Below are positions 1 to 8,907 of a stretch of DNA of 64,000 bases, in pieces; position 1 is the stretch's first letter, and every line of letters begins with the position of its first letter. The translations under genes and the position numbers were made by a program. The DNA is from Bacteroidales bacterium (GTDB taxonomy: Bacteria; Bacteroidota; Bacteroidia; Bacteroidales; UBA932). Location of the stretch: contig JAFSQE010000008.1 of the NCBI GenBank assembly GCA_017446775.1, forward strand, positions 1 to 64,000. Reading direction: 5' to 3'. The notes beneath the pieces are model-generated. The model did no database searches. It was not told the origin of the DNA and worked only from the letters and a program-made list of their open reading frames with translations.

Positions 1-624
1 GCGGGCAATGATACCCTTGGCCTCGCCGTTGATCAGCACCAGGTCCAGCATCTCGTGGCGCGGATAACTCTTGACAGTACCTTTTGCCACCTGACGGTTG
101 AGGGCTGCGTAGGCGCCCAGCAGCAACTGCTGACCGGTTTGTCCGCGGGCATAGAAGGTACGGGATACCTGTGCGCCGCCAAAAGAACGGTTATCGAGCA
201 GTCCGCCGTAGTCGCGTGCAAAGGGAACGCCCTGCGCCACGCACTGGTCTATGATGTTGTTGCTGACCTCGGCCAGACGATAGACGTTGGCTTCGCGGCT
301 GCGATAGTCACCGCCCTTGATGGTGTCGTAGAACAGACGGTAAACAGAGTCATTGTCGTTCTGATAGTTCTTTGCAGCGTTGATACCGCCCTGTGCCGCG
401 ATTGAGTGGGCGCGGCGGGGAGAGTCGCTGATGCAGAAAATCTTTACGTTGTAGCCAAGCTCGCCCAAGGTAGCCGCAGCAGAAGCTCCGGCAAGTCCCG
501 TGCCGATAACGATGATTTCCATCTTCTTCTTGTTGGCAGGGCTCACGACTTTGATATGAGCCTTATGATTAGTCCATTTCTCTGCCAGAGGCCCTTCGGG
601 AACTTTGGAAATAAGGTCTGTCAT
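1..624 (-). CDS. frdA: Fumarate reductase/succinate dehydrogenase flavoprotein subunit, N-terminal part
   Basis: This flavoprotein interconverts fumarate and succinate at the inner face of the cytoplasmic membrane in a quinone-linked complex. The first 208 codons are present and the rest lies beyond the left edge. A dinucleotide-binding GTGLAG motif is near residue 41, and the HSIAAQGG segment near residue 73 holds the histidine that normally carries covalent FAD. The sequence resembles the epsilonproteobacterial/Bacteroidetes type. A TATATTTG -7 element lies at 657-664 on the minus strand. The cytochrome b subunit gene that often precedes this gene in Bacteroidales is not there; hflX is upstream instead. 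Identification is firm; the frdA versus sdhA name is conventional. Confidence 0.9.
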   Translation of the reverse strand, partial: MTDLISKVPEGPLAEKWTNHKAHIKVVSPANKKKMEIIVIGTGLAGASAAATLGELGYNVKIFCISDSPRRAHSIAAQGGINAAKNYQNDNDSVYRLFYDTIKGGDYRSREANVYRLAEVSNNIIDQCVAQGVPFARDYGGLLDNRSFGGAQVSRTFYARGQTGQQLLLGAYAALNRQVAKGTVKSYPRHEMLDLVLINGEAKGIIAR

Positions 625-676
625 TAGAGTATTTTATGATTGGTTATTATAGTCTGCAAATATAATTCAAATAAAT

Positions 677-1852
677 TTACCAGAGAAAATTATTGAACGG
701 GTAGCGTCCGGCGTGGATTTCTGCCACCATCTTGTACAAATCGTCCCGCAGTTTCTCTATGCCGATACGTTTTGCGGCGCTTATGAAGATGCACGGGGTG
801 TGCTCTCGCGCCATCCAGCTGTTCTTGATTTCGTCTATGGTATAGTTGCGGCTGGTCTTCTCGTCCAGCGAAAACTCGTCGTAGGCCTCCGGCTGATAGG
901 CATCGATCTTGTTGAATACAAGATATACCGGCTTGTCGGCCGCCCCGATGTCGCGCAGAGTCTTGTTCACCACCGCGATCTGATCTTCGAAATCGGGGTT
1001 GGAGATATCCACCACGTGCATCAGTATATCGGCTTCGCGCACCTCGTCGAGGGTGCTTTTGAAGGCCTCTATCAGCTGTGTGGGGAGTTTGCGGATAAAC
1101 CCTACAGTGTCGCTGAGCAAAAACGGAACGTTCTCCAGCACTATCTTTCTTACCGTGGTATCGAGGGTTGCGAACAGCTTGTTTTCTGCAAACACGTCGC
1201 TCTTGGCCAGCAGGTTCATCAATGTGCTTTTGCCGACGTTGGTATAGCCCACCAGCGATATGCGTACCATCTGGCCGCGGTTGCCGCGCTGCGAAGCCAT
1301 CTGCCGGTCGATTTTCTTAAGCTGATCCTTGAGCCGGGAGATGCGGTCCAGCACGATGCGGCGGTCGGTCTCGAGCTGGCTTTCGCCGGGGCCACGCATG
1401 TTGATACCGCCCCGCTGCCGTTCCAGGTGGGTCCACATGCCGGTCAGGCGTGGCAGCAGGTACTGGTATTGCGCCAGTTCTACCTGGGTCTTGGCATAGG
1501 CGGTGCGGGCGCGCTGCGCAAAGATATCCAGAATAAGCCCGGTGCGGTCTATCACGCTGCAGCCTGTCTCCTTCTCTATGTTGCGCATCTGGGTCGGACT
1601 CAGCTCATCGTCAAAAATCACATAGTCGATGTGGTTCGCCTCTACATAATCCTTCACCTCCATCAGCTTTCCCTTACCGAAATATGTCCCGGCCAGGGGG
1701 TGGTCCAGCCGCTGGGTAAAGCGCTTTTTAACCTCGATATCGGCCGTCTCTGCCAGAAAGGCCAGCTCGTCGAGATACTCTTCGCTCTGGCGGAGCAGGT
1801 CTTTATCGCGGATGACGGTGGCGATGACGGCGGTTTCTGGGGATTGATCCAT
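677..1852 (-). CDS. hflX: GTPase HflX
   Basis: This is a ribosome-associated GTPase of the Obg/HflX class that splits or rescues stalled 50S/70S particles under stress. The 391-residue product has the N-terminal nucleotide-binding HflX domain with the family signature RGPGESQLETDRR, followed by the G domain with GYTNVGKST (G1), DTVGF (G3) and NKID (G4). It lies 63 nt downstream of the tonB-like gene, with a strong terminator between them, so it is probably transcribed on its own. I see no missing motif. Length is within the family range. Confidence 0.95.
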   Translation of the reverse strand: MDQSPETAVIATVIRDKDLLRQSEEYLDELAFLAETADIEVKKRFTQRLDHPLAGTYFGKGKLMEVKDYVEANHIDYVIFDDELSPTQMRNIEKETGCSVIDRTGLILDIFAQRARTAYAKTQVELAQYQYLLPRLTGMWTHLERQRGGINMRGPGESQLETDRRIVLDRISRLKDQLKKIDRQMASQRGNRGQMVRISLVGYTNVGKSTLMNLLAKSDVFAENKLFATLDTTVRKIVLENVPFLLSDTVGFIRKLPTQLIEAFKSTLDEVREADILMHVVDISNPDFEDQIAVVNKTLRDIGAADKPVYLVFNKIDAYQPEAYDEFSLDEKTSRNYTIDEIKNSWMAREHTPCIFISAAKRIGIEKLRDDLYKMVAEIHAGRYPFNNFLW

Positions 1853-1863
1853 GGTTTTTCAAG

Positions 1864-1897
1864 AAAAAAGGTGGCAGAAAAGTAGCTGCCACCTTTT
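1864..1897 (-). terminator. Intrinsic terminator after the TonB-family gene
   Basis: A perfect 12-bp stem pairs positions 1866-1877 with 1886-1897 around an 8-nt loop. On the minus strand the stem is followed by a run of T. It sits 19 nt past the tonB-like stop codon and separates that gene from hflX. Confidence 0.85.
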
Positions 1898-1915
1898 ATG
1901 ATATTTTGACAAATT

Positions 1916-2605
1916 CTATTTCAGCTGGAAAATCACCGGGAAGGTGTAGGTAACTTTTACCGGCCGGTCGCGCTGCTTTCCGGGAGTCCATTTAGGCGAA
2001 CTCGAAACGACCCTCACGGCCTCTTTGTCGAGGGAAGGATCCACGCCGCGGAGCACCTTGACGCCGCTGACCTTGCCGTCGGTACCGACGGTGAACTGCA
2101 GGGTAACACGACCCTGGATACCGTTCTCCTTAGCGATGTCGGGATAAGCCAGATGCTGGTTGACCCACTTGGAGAAGGCATTTGCATCGCCACCCTGGAA
2201 CATAGGCTTCTGTTCTACCAGGGCGAACGGGATAGCCTCGTCTTCTGCCGATTCTTCGCCAACCTCATAACCATAGTCGTTCATATCCACGCCCAGGTCT
2301 TCGCTGTCTTCAAAAGAGAACATTTCCTCGTCTACCTTGATATCATCGTCCACGATATCGATAGCGTCCGAAAGAATGGGGATTGTGGGCATTTTGGGGC
2401 GCACAATGTTCTCTTCTTCGGTAATGGGGATTATCTCTTCTTCTGCGGCGATAATGTCGTTCGCAGCGAGTTCTGCCTTCTTGATATCCCTGGATTTCCA
2501 CTCAAATGCCACCAAAACGATGGCGAGTGCGATGATGAGTCCTATCTCCAGGTACATCGCAGAACTTTTGGTAAGGTCGGCTTTCGGTGATTTCTTGACT
2601 TCCAT
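1916..2605 (-). CDS. TonB-family energy transducer
   Basis: This protein probably couples the inner-membrane proton-motive force to outer-membrane TonB-dependent receptors. The 229-residue sequence has one N-terminal membrane helix (about residues 17-35, rich in Ile/Ala/Leu), an acidic periplasmic linker with many Glu and Asp residues, and a C-terminal TonB domain containing the FQGGDANAFSKWV and GRVTLQFTVGTDGKV blocks typical of Bacteroidetes. The linker is acidic rather than Pro/Lys-rich. It has its own consensus promoter at 2628-2658 and its own terminator. Bacteroidales carry several TonB paralogues, so the partner receptor cannot be told from here. Confidence 0.88.
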   Translation of the reverse strand: MEVKKSPKADLTKSSAMYLEIGLIIALAIVLVAFEWKSRDIKKAELAANDIIAAEEEIIPITEEENIVRPKMPTIPILSDAIDIVDDDIKVDEEMFSFEDSEDLGVDMNDYGYEVGEESAEDEAIPFALVEQKPMFQGGDANAFSKWVNQHLAYPDIAKENGIQGRVTLQFTVGTDGKVSGVKVLRGVDPSLDKEAVRVVSSSPKWTPGKQRDRPVKVTYTFPVIFQLK

Positions 2606-2627
2606 AGCTGTATTATTCTTTAACTGT

Positions 2628-2658
2628 CAAAATTATTAAGAATAATTCATTTGTCAAA
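2628..2658 (-). promoter_or_regulatory. Bacteroidetes sigma promoter for the TonB-family gene
   Basis: On the minus strand TTTG (2658-2655) is followed after 19 nt by TAATTTTG (2635-2628), matching the phylum consensus TTTG-N19-TAnnTTTG. The start codon lies 22 nt downstream. An AT-only inverted repeat (2631-2637 with 2641-2647) overlaps it and may be the end of the mdh transcript. Confidence 0.75.
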
Positions 2659-2671
2659 AAAATGTTGATAG

Positions 2672-3616
2672 TTATTTCACCAGACCCATCTCCTTGAGCA
2701 CGGCGTTGGTCTTGCTTACTGCCTCTGCGCTGCGGTCGAAAGCGGCCTTCTCTTCTGCGTTGAGGTCAAGCTCGATAACCTTCTCTACGCCGCCGCGGCC
2801 GATGACTGCGGGCACGCCGATGCAGATGTCACTCTTGCCATATTCGCCGTCCAGGGCAACGCAGCAGGGGAATACCTTCTTCTGGTCCAGTATCATGGAC
2901 TTGACCATAGATGCTGCAGCTGCGCCGGGGGCGTACCATGCGCTGGTGCCCAGGAGCTTGGTAAGGGTTGCACCGCCCACCATTGTGTCGGCAACAATCT
3001 TGTCTGCAACCTCTTTGCTTACCATGGATTCTACAGGGCGGCATTTGCAGGTAGCCTTGCTGATAAGGGGAATCATGGTGGTGTCGCCGTGACCGCCGAT
3101 CACCATACCCTCAACGTCGCTGGGAGCAGCGCCTGTAGCCTGGCTGATGTAGTAGCAGAAGCGGCTGCTGTCGAGCTGTCCGCCCATACCGATGACGCGG
3201 TTCTTGGGCAGGCCGGAGGTCTTGTAGGTGAGGTATGTCATGGTGTCCATAGGGTTTGCAATCATCAGGAAGATTGCGTTGGGAGAGTATTCTGCAGCGC
3301 TCTTTACCACAGAATTCACGATACCTGCATTAACGCCGATAAGCTCTTCGCGGGTCATGCCGGGCTTGCGGGGGATACCGGAGGTGATTACAATCACGTC
3401 GGAATTTGCAGTGGCCTTGTAGTCGTTGGTGACGCCTTTGATACGGGTGTCAAAACCGTACAATTTTGCTGTCTGCATCATGTCGATGGCCTTGCCCTCG
3501 GACAGACCCTCTTTGATGTCGATGAGAACCAGATCAGAAACACATCCGCTGTGTGCGATTGCGTTGGCAACTGTTGCACCCACGTTGCCGGCGCCGATAA
3601 CTGTTACTTTTGCCAT
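2672..3616 (-). CDS. mdh: Malate dehydrogenase (LDH-like type)
   Basis: The enzyme interconverts malate and oxaloacetate with NAD(H) in the cytoplasm; in this lineage it probably works in the reductive branch leading to fumarate reduction, which fits the flavoprotein gene nearby. The 314 residues start with the NAD-binding GAGNVGATVA motif. IDIKEGLSEGKAIDM follows the second strand, and GGHGDTTMIPL contains the catalytic His. Length is normal for the LDH-like MDH family. A TAAATTTG -7 element lies at 3677-3684 on the minus strand, just inside the divergent ybeY region. The start is the only in-frame ATG before the nucleotide-binding motif. Confidence 0.95.
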   Translation of the reverse strand: MAKVTVIGAGNVGATVANAIAHSGCVSDLVLIDIKEGLSEGKAIDMMQTAKLYGFDTRIKGVTNDYKATANSDVIVITSGIPRKPGMTREELIGVNAGIVNSVVKSAAEYSPNAIFLMIANPMDTMTYLTYKTSGLPKNRVIGMGGQLDSSRFCYYISQATGAAPSDVEGMVIGGHGDTTMIPLISKATCKCRPVESMVSKEVADKIVADTMVGGATLTKLLGTSAWYAPGAAAASMVKSMILDQKKVFPCCVALDGEYGKSDICIGVPAVIGRGGVEKVIELDLNAEEKAAFDRSAEAVSKTNAVLKEMGLVK

Positions 3617-3648
3617 ACCAATAAGTTTTTTGTTGTGTATTTATTTGA

Positions 3649-3656
3649 TAATTTTG
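3649..3656 (+). promoter_or_regulatory. -7 element before ybeY
   Basis: TAATTTTG matches the Bacteroidetes TAnnTTTG -7 hexad and lies 33 nt before the ybeY start. A TTTG upstream is only 16 nt away, so the -33 match is weak. It faces the minus-strand -7 element of mdh at 3677-3684, giving a divergent promoter region. Confidence 0.5.
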
Positions 3657-3688
3657 CCGTGTAATCTTTAGAGGCGCAAATTTAGCAA

Positions 3689-4126
3689 ATGATTTCTTTT
3701 TTTAAAGAAAACACGACTTTTGATATCAAACAGAAAAACAAAATCAAAGCGTGGTTAAAAAGTATAGCCGAGGGCTACGGGTTTGCTGCCGGCGACCTGA
3801 ATTATATCTTTTGCGACGATGAATACCTGCTGGCGATGAACCGGCAGTATCTGGGGCACGACTACTATACCGATATCATCACGTTTGACTCGCGCGAAGA
3901 TATCTCTTCGAAGCGGCTGAGCGGCGATATTTTTATCAGTGTGGATACCGTTAAGGCCAACGGCATACAGTACGGGGAGGGCTTCGGGCGCGAGATCATG
4001 CGGGTGATAGTCCACGGAGTGCTGCACCTGATAGGTTTTGACGACCATACCGCGGCAGAGCAGAAGAGAATGCGTGAGGCAGAGAACAAGGCGCTTGGAC
4101 AATGGGATACGATTATGATGTCATAG
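3689..4126 (+). CDS. ybeY: rRNA maturation endoribonuclease YbeY
   Basis: YbeY is a metal-dependent RNase involved in 16S rRNA 3' maturation and ribosome quality control. The 145-residue protein ends with the family zinc motif [13 protein letters not shown], whose three His residues bind the metal. The N-terminal part is the usual alpha/beta core. Its last 25 nt overlap the start of mnmG in another frame, so the two genes are translationally linked; both act on structural RNA. The start chosen is the first ATG after the -7 element. Confidence 0.93.
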   Translation: MISFFKENTTFDIKQKNKIKAWLKSIAEGYGFAAGDLNYIFCDDEYLLAMNRQYLGHDYYTDIITFDSREDISSKRLSGDIFISVDTVKANGIQYGEGFGREIMRVIVHGVLHLIGFDDHTAAEQKRMREAENKALGQWDTIMMS

Positions 4127-5973
4127 TTGTAGGGGCCGGCCACGCCGGGTGCGAGGCGGCCGCTGCGGCTGCCCGCATGGGGGCGCGCACGCTGCTGGTA
4201 ACCATGGATATGCGGGGTATCGCCCAGATGTCCTGCAACCCCGCCGTGGGCGGCATCGCCAAGGGGCAGATCGTGCGCGAGATAGATGCCCTGGGGGGCT
4301 TTACCGGCATCGTTACCGACCGCAGCACCCTGCAGTTCAGGATGCTCAACAAGAGCAAGGGGCCGGCGATGTGGAGTCCCCGAGCGCAGTGCGACAAGAC
4401 CCTGTTCACCCTTAACTGGAGGCGGGTTCTGGAGAGCATTCCCAACCTGGATATGTGGCAGGATACGGTGGCATCGCTCACGATAGAAAACGGGAGCGTC
4501 AGAGCCGTTACCACGCTGATGGGCACCACCTTTACTGCCTGTGCCGTAATCATCACCGCCGGGACATTCCTCGGAGGCAAGCTGTTTATCGGCACCGAAA
4601 GTGCCGACGGCGGCCGTATCGGCGAACTGGCCAGCTACCGCATTGCCGACCAGCTGCGCGATGCCGGCATATCGGTGGGGAGGATGAAGACCGGCACCCC
4701 GCCCCGCATCGATACCCGTTCCATAGACCTCTCTTCGCTTGAGGTGCAACAGGGCGACGCCTCCCCCGCCCGCTTTTCGTTCGGAAAGGAGCCGTCTGCA
4801 ATTCAGGACGGAAAGCCGCAAAAGGTGTGCTATATCGTCCATACCAATGAACGGGTGCACGATATCCTGCGCAGCGGGTTTGAATCCTCGCCGCTGTTCA
4901 CCGGCAAGATCACGGGCATCGGGCCGCGCTACTGCCCGTCGATAGAGGACAAGCTCCGCACTTTTGCCGGAAAAACCTCCCACCAGCTGTTCCTGGAGCC
5001 CGAGGGGTGGGATACCTGCGAGTATTATCTGCAGGGTTTCTCCTCTTCCCTGCCCACCGACATCCAGATACGCGCCCTAAGGGAGATAGCCGGGTTTGAA
5101 AACATACGCATTTTCCGCCCCGCGTACGCGGTGGAATACGACTATTTTGACCCGTCGCAGCTTAAGGCGTCGCTGGAGAGCCGCATGGTAGAGGGGCTGT
5201 TCCTGGCCGGTCAGGTGAACGGTACCACCGGTTATGAAGAGGCAGCCGCGCAGGGGCTTATGGCCGGTATAAACGCTGTTTTGAAGCTGCGCGGCGCAGA
5301 GCCGTTTATACTGATGCGCGATATGGCGTACATCGGAGTGCTGATAGACGATCTGATTACCAAGGGTGTGGACGAACCCTACAGGATGTTCACCTCCCGG
5401 GCAGAATACCGCATCCTGCTGCGCCAGGATAATGCCGACCGCAGGCTTACGGCCAGGGGTTATGAGCTGGGTTTGATATCCCGCAGCCGTTTCGAAGATA
5501 TGGTGGCCAAATACGAGGCGGTGGACCGCTGCCGCGAGACCCTGTCGGAGGTATCGCTACCCCCTGCGGATGTCAATCCGTATCTGGAGAGCGTCGGCAG
5601 CACGCCTATAGATAGCCGGCGCCGCGTATCCGAGCTGCTGTCGCGCCCCGACGTGACGCTTCAGGGGCTGATATCCGCCGCTCCGGAGGGTACCCTGCCG
5701 GAGATTGCCGACCCCGAGATTCTGGAAGATGTGGAGATAGCGGTGAAATATCAGGGGTATATCGACCGCGAAAGGCGCCTGGCCGATAAGATCATGCGGC
5801 TGGAGAATATCGTCATTCCGGAAGATTTCGACTTCAGCAAGGTCGGCTCGCTGAGCATCGAGTGCCGCATCAAACTGTCCCGTTACAAGCCCCGCACCAT
5901 CGCGCAGGCCTCCCGCATCAGCGGAGTCTCCCCCGCCGATATCTCTGTCCTGCTGGTCTATTTCGGAAGGTAA
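4102..5973 (+). CDS. mnmG: tRNA uridine-5-carboxymethylaminomethyl modification enzyme MnmG (GidA)
   Basis: MnmG uses FAD with its partner MnmE to place the cmnm5 group on the wobble uridine of several tRNAs. The 623-residue protein begins with an FAD-binding [10 protein letters not shown] motif, and has the signature [10 protein letters not shown] (about residue 50), the [11 protein letters not shown] block and the C-terminal helical domain for MnmE/tRNA binding. Length is standard. It overlaps ybeY by 25 nt and ends directly against the stop of the convergent acyl-CoA ligase gene. The GC-rich sequence leaves long open frames on the opposite strand, which are shadows. Confidence 0.96.
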   Translation: MGYDYDVIVVGAGHAGCEAAAAAARMGARTLLVTMDMRGIAQMSCNPAVGGIAKGQIVREIDALGGFTGIVTDRSTLQFRMLNKSKGPAMWSPRAQCDKTLFTLNWRRVLESIPNLDMWQDTVASLTIENGSVRAVTTLMGTTFTACAVIITAGTFLGGKLFIGTESADGGRIGELASYRIADQLRDAGISVGRMKTGTPPRIDTRSIDLSSLEVQQGDASPARFSFGKEPSAIQDGKPQKVCYIVHTNERVHDILRSGFESSPLFTGKITGIGPRYCPSIEDKLRTFAGKTSHQLFLEPEGWDTCEYYLQGFSSSLPTDIQIRALREIAGFENIRIFRPAYAVEYDYFDPSQLKASLESRMVEGLFLAGQVNGTTGYEEAAAQGLMAGINAVLKLRGAEPFILMRDMAYIGVLIDDLITKGVDEPYRMFTSRAEYRILLRQDNADRRLTARGYELGLISRSRFEDMVAKYEAVDRCRETLSEVSLPPADVNPYLESVGSTPIDSRRRVSELLSRPDVTLQGLISAAPEGTLPEIADPEILEDVEIAVKYQGYIDRERRLADKIMRLENIVIPEDFDFSKVGSLSIECRIKLSRYKPRTIAQASRISGVSPADISVLLVYFGR

Positions 5974-7743
5974 CTATTCGTACGCCTTCTCCATCAGCGC
6001 AGCGTACTTTTTGGTGATGTTGGCCCGTTTGAGCTTGAGGGTCTGCGAGAGCATCCCGTTGTCTATTGACCAGACATCGTCTACAAACTGCTCGCGGCGG
6101 ATCTGCTCGTGCGCCGCCAGACTCTCGTTGACCCTGGCCACCTCTTTGTGCAGCTTGGAGAGAACCTTGCCGTTGGCGAGGATCTCTTCGTTTGATTTGG
6201 CCTTGATGTGGTTCTCCCTGCAGTATTCCTTGAGCGCGTGGAAGTTGGGGATGATGATGGCAGAGGGGTACTTGTGGTTCTCGCCAAACACGATGCACTG
6301 CTCTATCAGCTCGCACTCCTTGAGCTTGGTCTCGATGGCCTGCGGTGCGATGTACTTGCCGTTGTTCAGCTTGAACATCTCCTTCTTGCGGTCGGTGATC
6401 TTGAGGAATTTGCCGTCTACCAGGCAGCCGATGTCGCCGGTGTGCAGCCAACCTTCCTCGTCTATGATCTGGCGGGTCTGCTCCGGATCCTTGTAGTAGC
6501 CCATCATCACGTGAGGGCCGCGGGTCAGGATTTCGCCCTCGTCGGTAAACTTGATTTCAGTCCCTTCGATGGGCTGTCCGACGGTGCCGATAATAACCAG
6601 ACGGTCTACCGGATTGTTAACCGATATCACCGGGGAGGTCTCGGTCATACCGTATCCTTCGCAAAGCTGGAATCCGGCTGCGGTGAAGCAGCGGACGATC
6701 TTCTCCTGGATGGAGCTGCCGCCGGAGACCACGATCATCTTGTGGCCGCCCAGGGCCTCGCGCCAGCGGCTGTATACCGCTTTGTCGAAGAAGGCGTGAC
6801 GGGCGTCGTATATCGGATTGTGCTTGTAGCTGTCAAAATGGTTCGCAAAGTCCCATGCCCAGCCGTAGATGATTTTCTTGATACCTTTGAGCTGTTTGCC
6901 GGCCGCCTCAAACTTGGCGTACATCATCTCCAGCACGCGGGGTACCGCGCAGAAGTTGTCGCAGTGGCAGGAGGCCATGTCGGCCTGTATCGTGCTCAGG
7001 TTCTCTGCATAGTAGATGCGGATACCGCGCTCCAGGTTGTCGTAAATCATGGTGCGCTCGTATGCGTGGCACAGGGGGAGGAAACTGATGGCGATGTGGC
7101 GGTGGTCCATCACATGGCGGATGGCGTGAGCGTGGGCATCGAACACCAGGTTTCGGTGGCTTAGCATCACCCCTTTGGGGCGTCCGGTGGTACCGGAGGT
7201 GTACACTATGGATACGCACTCGTTTTCGCTGATATCCTTCTTGTTCTGCTCCAGTATCAGGTCCCACCTCTCGCGCTCTTTCTCACCTTCGCGGCACATG
7301 TCGCGGAAGCAGAAAACGGTGTCGCTGTCATCCAGCAGGATAACCTTTGCGGGGTGGTCCATCTCCGCCACTATCGGGGATATCTTGTCGTAGAGTTTGG
7401 TATTGTCGAGAAAGATTATCTCTGCATCGGAGTGGTTGAAGATGTACAGATAGTCGTCGTGGCTAAGGGTGGTGTATACCGGCACGTGTATCATCCCCGC
7501 CAGGGCAGAGCCCATGTCAATAAAGTTCCACTCTGGACGGCTGCTGCTGATATTTATGATTTTGGTCCCCTTGCCGTAGCCAAGGGCCAGCAGTCCGCGG
7601 GCCACCTGGTATGAATAGCGCACAAACTCTTCTGTGCTGACATAGTGCCATTCGCCCTTGATGCGGCGCGCAAGCACGTCTGTGCGGTATGGGAGATCCT
7701 TTTGAACGTGTTCTATAAAGTCGAATAAGCGTTTGATTTCCAT
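5974..7743 (-). CDS. Long-chain fatty acid--CoA ligase (AMP-forming)
   Basis: The enzyme activates fatty acids with ATP and CoA. The 589-residue protein has the AMP-binding P-loop SIVYTSGTTGRPKGV, the GYGMTETSP motif, LHTGDIG and the C-terminal TDRKKEMFKLNNGKYI hinge with its catalytic Lys region. I start it at 7743 (MEIKRLFDF); an in-frame ATG 20 codons further up falls inside the gcvH terminator and after it no conserved residues occur. A TATATTTG -7 element is at 7766-7773 on the minus strand. Chain-length preference cannot be read from the sequence. Confidence 0.92.
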   Translation of the reverse strand: MEIKRLFDFIEHVQKDLPYRTDVLARRIKGEWHYVSTEEFVRYSYQVARGLLALGYGKGTKIINISSSRPEWNFIDMGSALAGMIHVPVYTTLSHDDYLYIFNHSDAEIIFLDNTKLYDKISPIVAEMDHPAKVILLDDSDTVFCFRDMCREGEKERERWDLILEQNKKDISENECVSIVYTSGTTGRPKGVMLSHRNLVFDAHAHAIRHVMDHRHIAISFLPLCHAYERTMIYDNLERGIRIYYAENLSTIQADMASCHCDNFCAVPRVLEMMYAKFEAAGKQLKGIKKIIYGWAWDFANHFDSYKHNPIYDARHAFFDKAVYSRWREALGGHKMIVVSGGSSIQEKIVRCFTAAGFQLCEGYGMTETSPVISVNNPVDRLVIIGTVGQPIEGTEIKFTDEGEILTRGPHVMMGYYKDPEQTRQIIDEEGWLHTGDIGCLVDGKFLKITDRKKEMFKLNNGKYIAPQAIETKLKECELIEQCIVFGENHKYPSAIIIPNFHALKEYCRENHIKAKSNEEILANGKVLSKLHKEVARVNESLAAHEQIRREQFVDDVWSIDNGMLSQTLKLKRANITKKYAALMEKAYE

Positions 7744-7784
7744 ATTCGTAATCAAAAAAACGGTGCAAATATACGAAAAAACAA

Positions 7785-7817
7785 TTAAGCCCGTTACCAT
7801 CACGGCAGCGGGCTTAA
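7785..7817 (-). terminator. Intrinsic terminator after gcvH
   Basis: A 9-bp perfect stem (7785-7793 with 7809-7817, TTAAGCCCG and its complement) is followed on the minus strand by a T-rich tract. It lies 25 nt past the gcvH stop and before the acyl-CoA ligase gene. Confidence 0.8.
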
Positions 7818-7841
7818 CACATCACATTTAATTTTCAATGT

Positions 7842-8216
7842 TTAGACTGACTTCTTGTACTCTTCAGCTTTCAACAAATTATCAAATTCCGACGTGTCGG
7901 AGAACTTGATCTTAATTATCCAGCCCTCGTCGTAAGGGCTTGCATTGACCAGCTCTGGCGCGCTCTCGAGAGATTCATTGAACTCTACCACCTCTCCGCT
8001 GACGGGCATGTAGGCCTCTGCCACCGTTTTCACCGCCTCTATGTCGCCAAACTTTTCCCCAGCCGACAGGAACTCCCCAACCGTTGGAACATCCAGAAAA
8101 ACAATGTCCCCAAGCTCTCCCTGCGCATAGTCCGTTATACCTACAACCGCAATATCCCCCTCTATCCGCGCCCATTCGTGATCGCGTGTGTATAACAAGT
8201 CTTCGGGTACTAACAT
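7842..8216 (-). CDS. gcvH: Glycine cleavage system H protein
   Basis: GcvH is the lipoyl-carrying shuttle protein of the glycine cleavage complex. The 124 residues include the lipoylation segment GDIEAVKTVAEAYMP, where the Lys near position 63 takes the lipoyl group. No other gcv genes are adjacent, so this is a stand-alone gene with its own promoter (8236-8266) and terminator. Length and motif order are standard. Confidence 0.95.
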   Translation of the reverse strand: MLVPEDLLYTRDHEWARIEGDIAVVGITDYAQGELGDIVFLDVPTVGEFLSAGEKFGDIEAVKTVAEAYMPVSGEVVEFNESLESAPELVNASPYDEGWIIKIKFSDTSEFDNLLKAEEYKKSV

Positions 8217-8235
8217 ACTAGTCCATTATCGGTGT

Positions 8236-8266
8236 CAAAGGTAGCGAAACTTTCCCGATTTTACAA
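8236..8266 (-). promoter_or_regulatory. Bacteroidetes sigma promoter for gcvH
   Basis: On the minus strand TTG (8266-8264) is followed after 20 nt by TACCTTTG (8243-8236). The -33 part overlaps the last codons of ruvA. The gcvH start is 20 nt downstream. Confidence 0.7.
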
Positions 8267-8848
8267 GATTTTCAAAGAATTTTTGATTAAATTTTCCAGA
8301 CTGCAGCCGGGATCGTTCCTAAGCACCATTTCCAGCGCCTTTTCTACATTCGGTTTTGAGAAACCGAGCAGGATAAGGGCGTTGAAGGCTTCGTCGCGGT
8401 TGGCGTTCGAAGGGCCGATTGCCACCGCCGGCCGCCCTTCTCCCTTGACTATCTTATCTTTAAGTTCCAGGATTATCCGCTCTGCCGTTTTGGTACCGAT
8501 ACCTTTTATCGCCTTGATTTTGCGCACGTCCTGCCCCACGATGGCGTTCTGGAGCTCTTCGCTGCTCATGCTGCTTAGCATCATCCGGGCGGTGCCGGGG
8601 CCTACGCCGGAAACCGATATCAGCAGCGAGAACAGCGCCCGCTCTTCTTTGCCGGCAAAGCCGTAGAGCGCCTCGTCGTCTTCGCGCACGATGTGATACA
8701 GATACAGTTTTACCGGTTTGCCGCCGCAGTGTTCTATCTCGGAGAAGGTCCCCAGGGATATAAGTATCTTGTAGCCGATGCCCCCCGCCTCTATTATCGC
8801 CTCGGCGGGATTGAGTTCTGCCAGTGTGCCGTAGATATACTCGTACAT
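8261..8848 (-). CDS. ruvA: Holliday junction branch migration protein RuvA
   Basis: RuvA binds four-way DNA junctions and loads the RuvB helicase. The 195-residue protein starts at MYEYIYGTL, as in the family; longer in-frame extensions run across the sufS promoter and have no homology. It has the N-terminal OB fold, helix-hairpin-helix segments (VSGVGPGTA and IKGIGTKTAERIILELKDK) and the C-terminal RuvB-binding domain after a short linker. ruvB is not next to it. It is divergent from sufS, with 59 nt between starts. Confidence 0.94.
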   Translation of the reverse strand: MYEYIYGTLAELNPAEAIIEAGGIGYKILISLGTFSEIEHCGGKPVKLYLYHIVREDDEALYGFAGKEERALFSLLISVSGVGPGTARMMLSSMSSEELQNAIVGQDVRKIKAIKGIGTKTAERIILELKDKIVKGEGRPAVAIGPSNANRDEAFNALILLGFSKPNVEKALEMVLRNDPGCSLENLIKNSLKIL

Positions 8849-8866
8849 ATAATTGATAAAAATGAT

Positions 8867-8874
8867 TACTTTTG
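8867..8874 (+). promoter_or_regulatory. -7 element before sufS
   Basis: TACTTTTG fits TAnnTTTG and lies 33 nt before the sufS start at 8908. This supports the 8908 start rather than an in-frame ATG at 8872, which lies inside the -7 element. I see no good -33 element. Confidence 0.5.
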
Positions 8875-8907
8875 CAGTTTGTAAAGTTACGAAATTTTGT
8901 TGGATTA

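Noticed and set aside
7744..7803. A longer N-terminus for the acyl-CoA ligase
   Set aside because: The extra 20 codons lie within the gcvH terminator and cover the ligase's -7 element.
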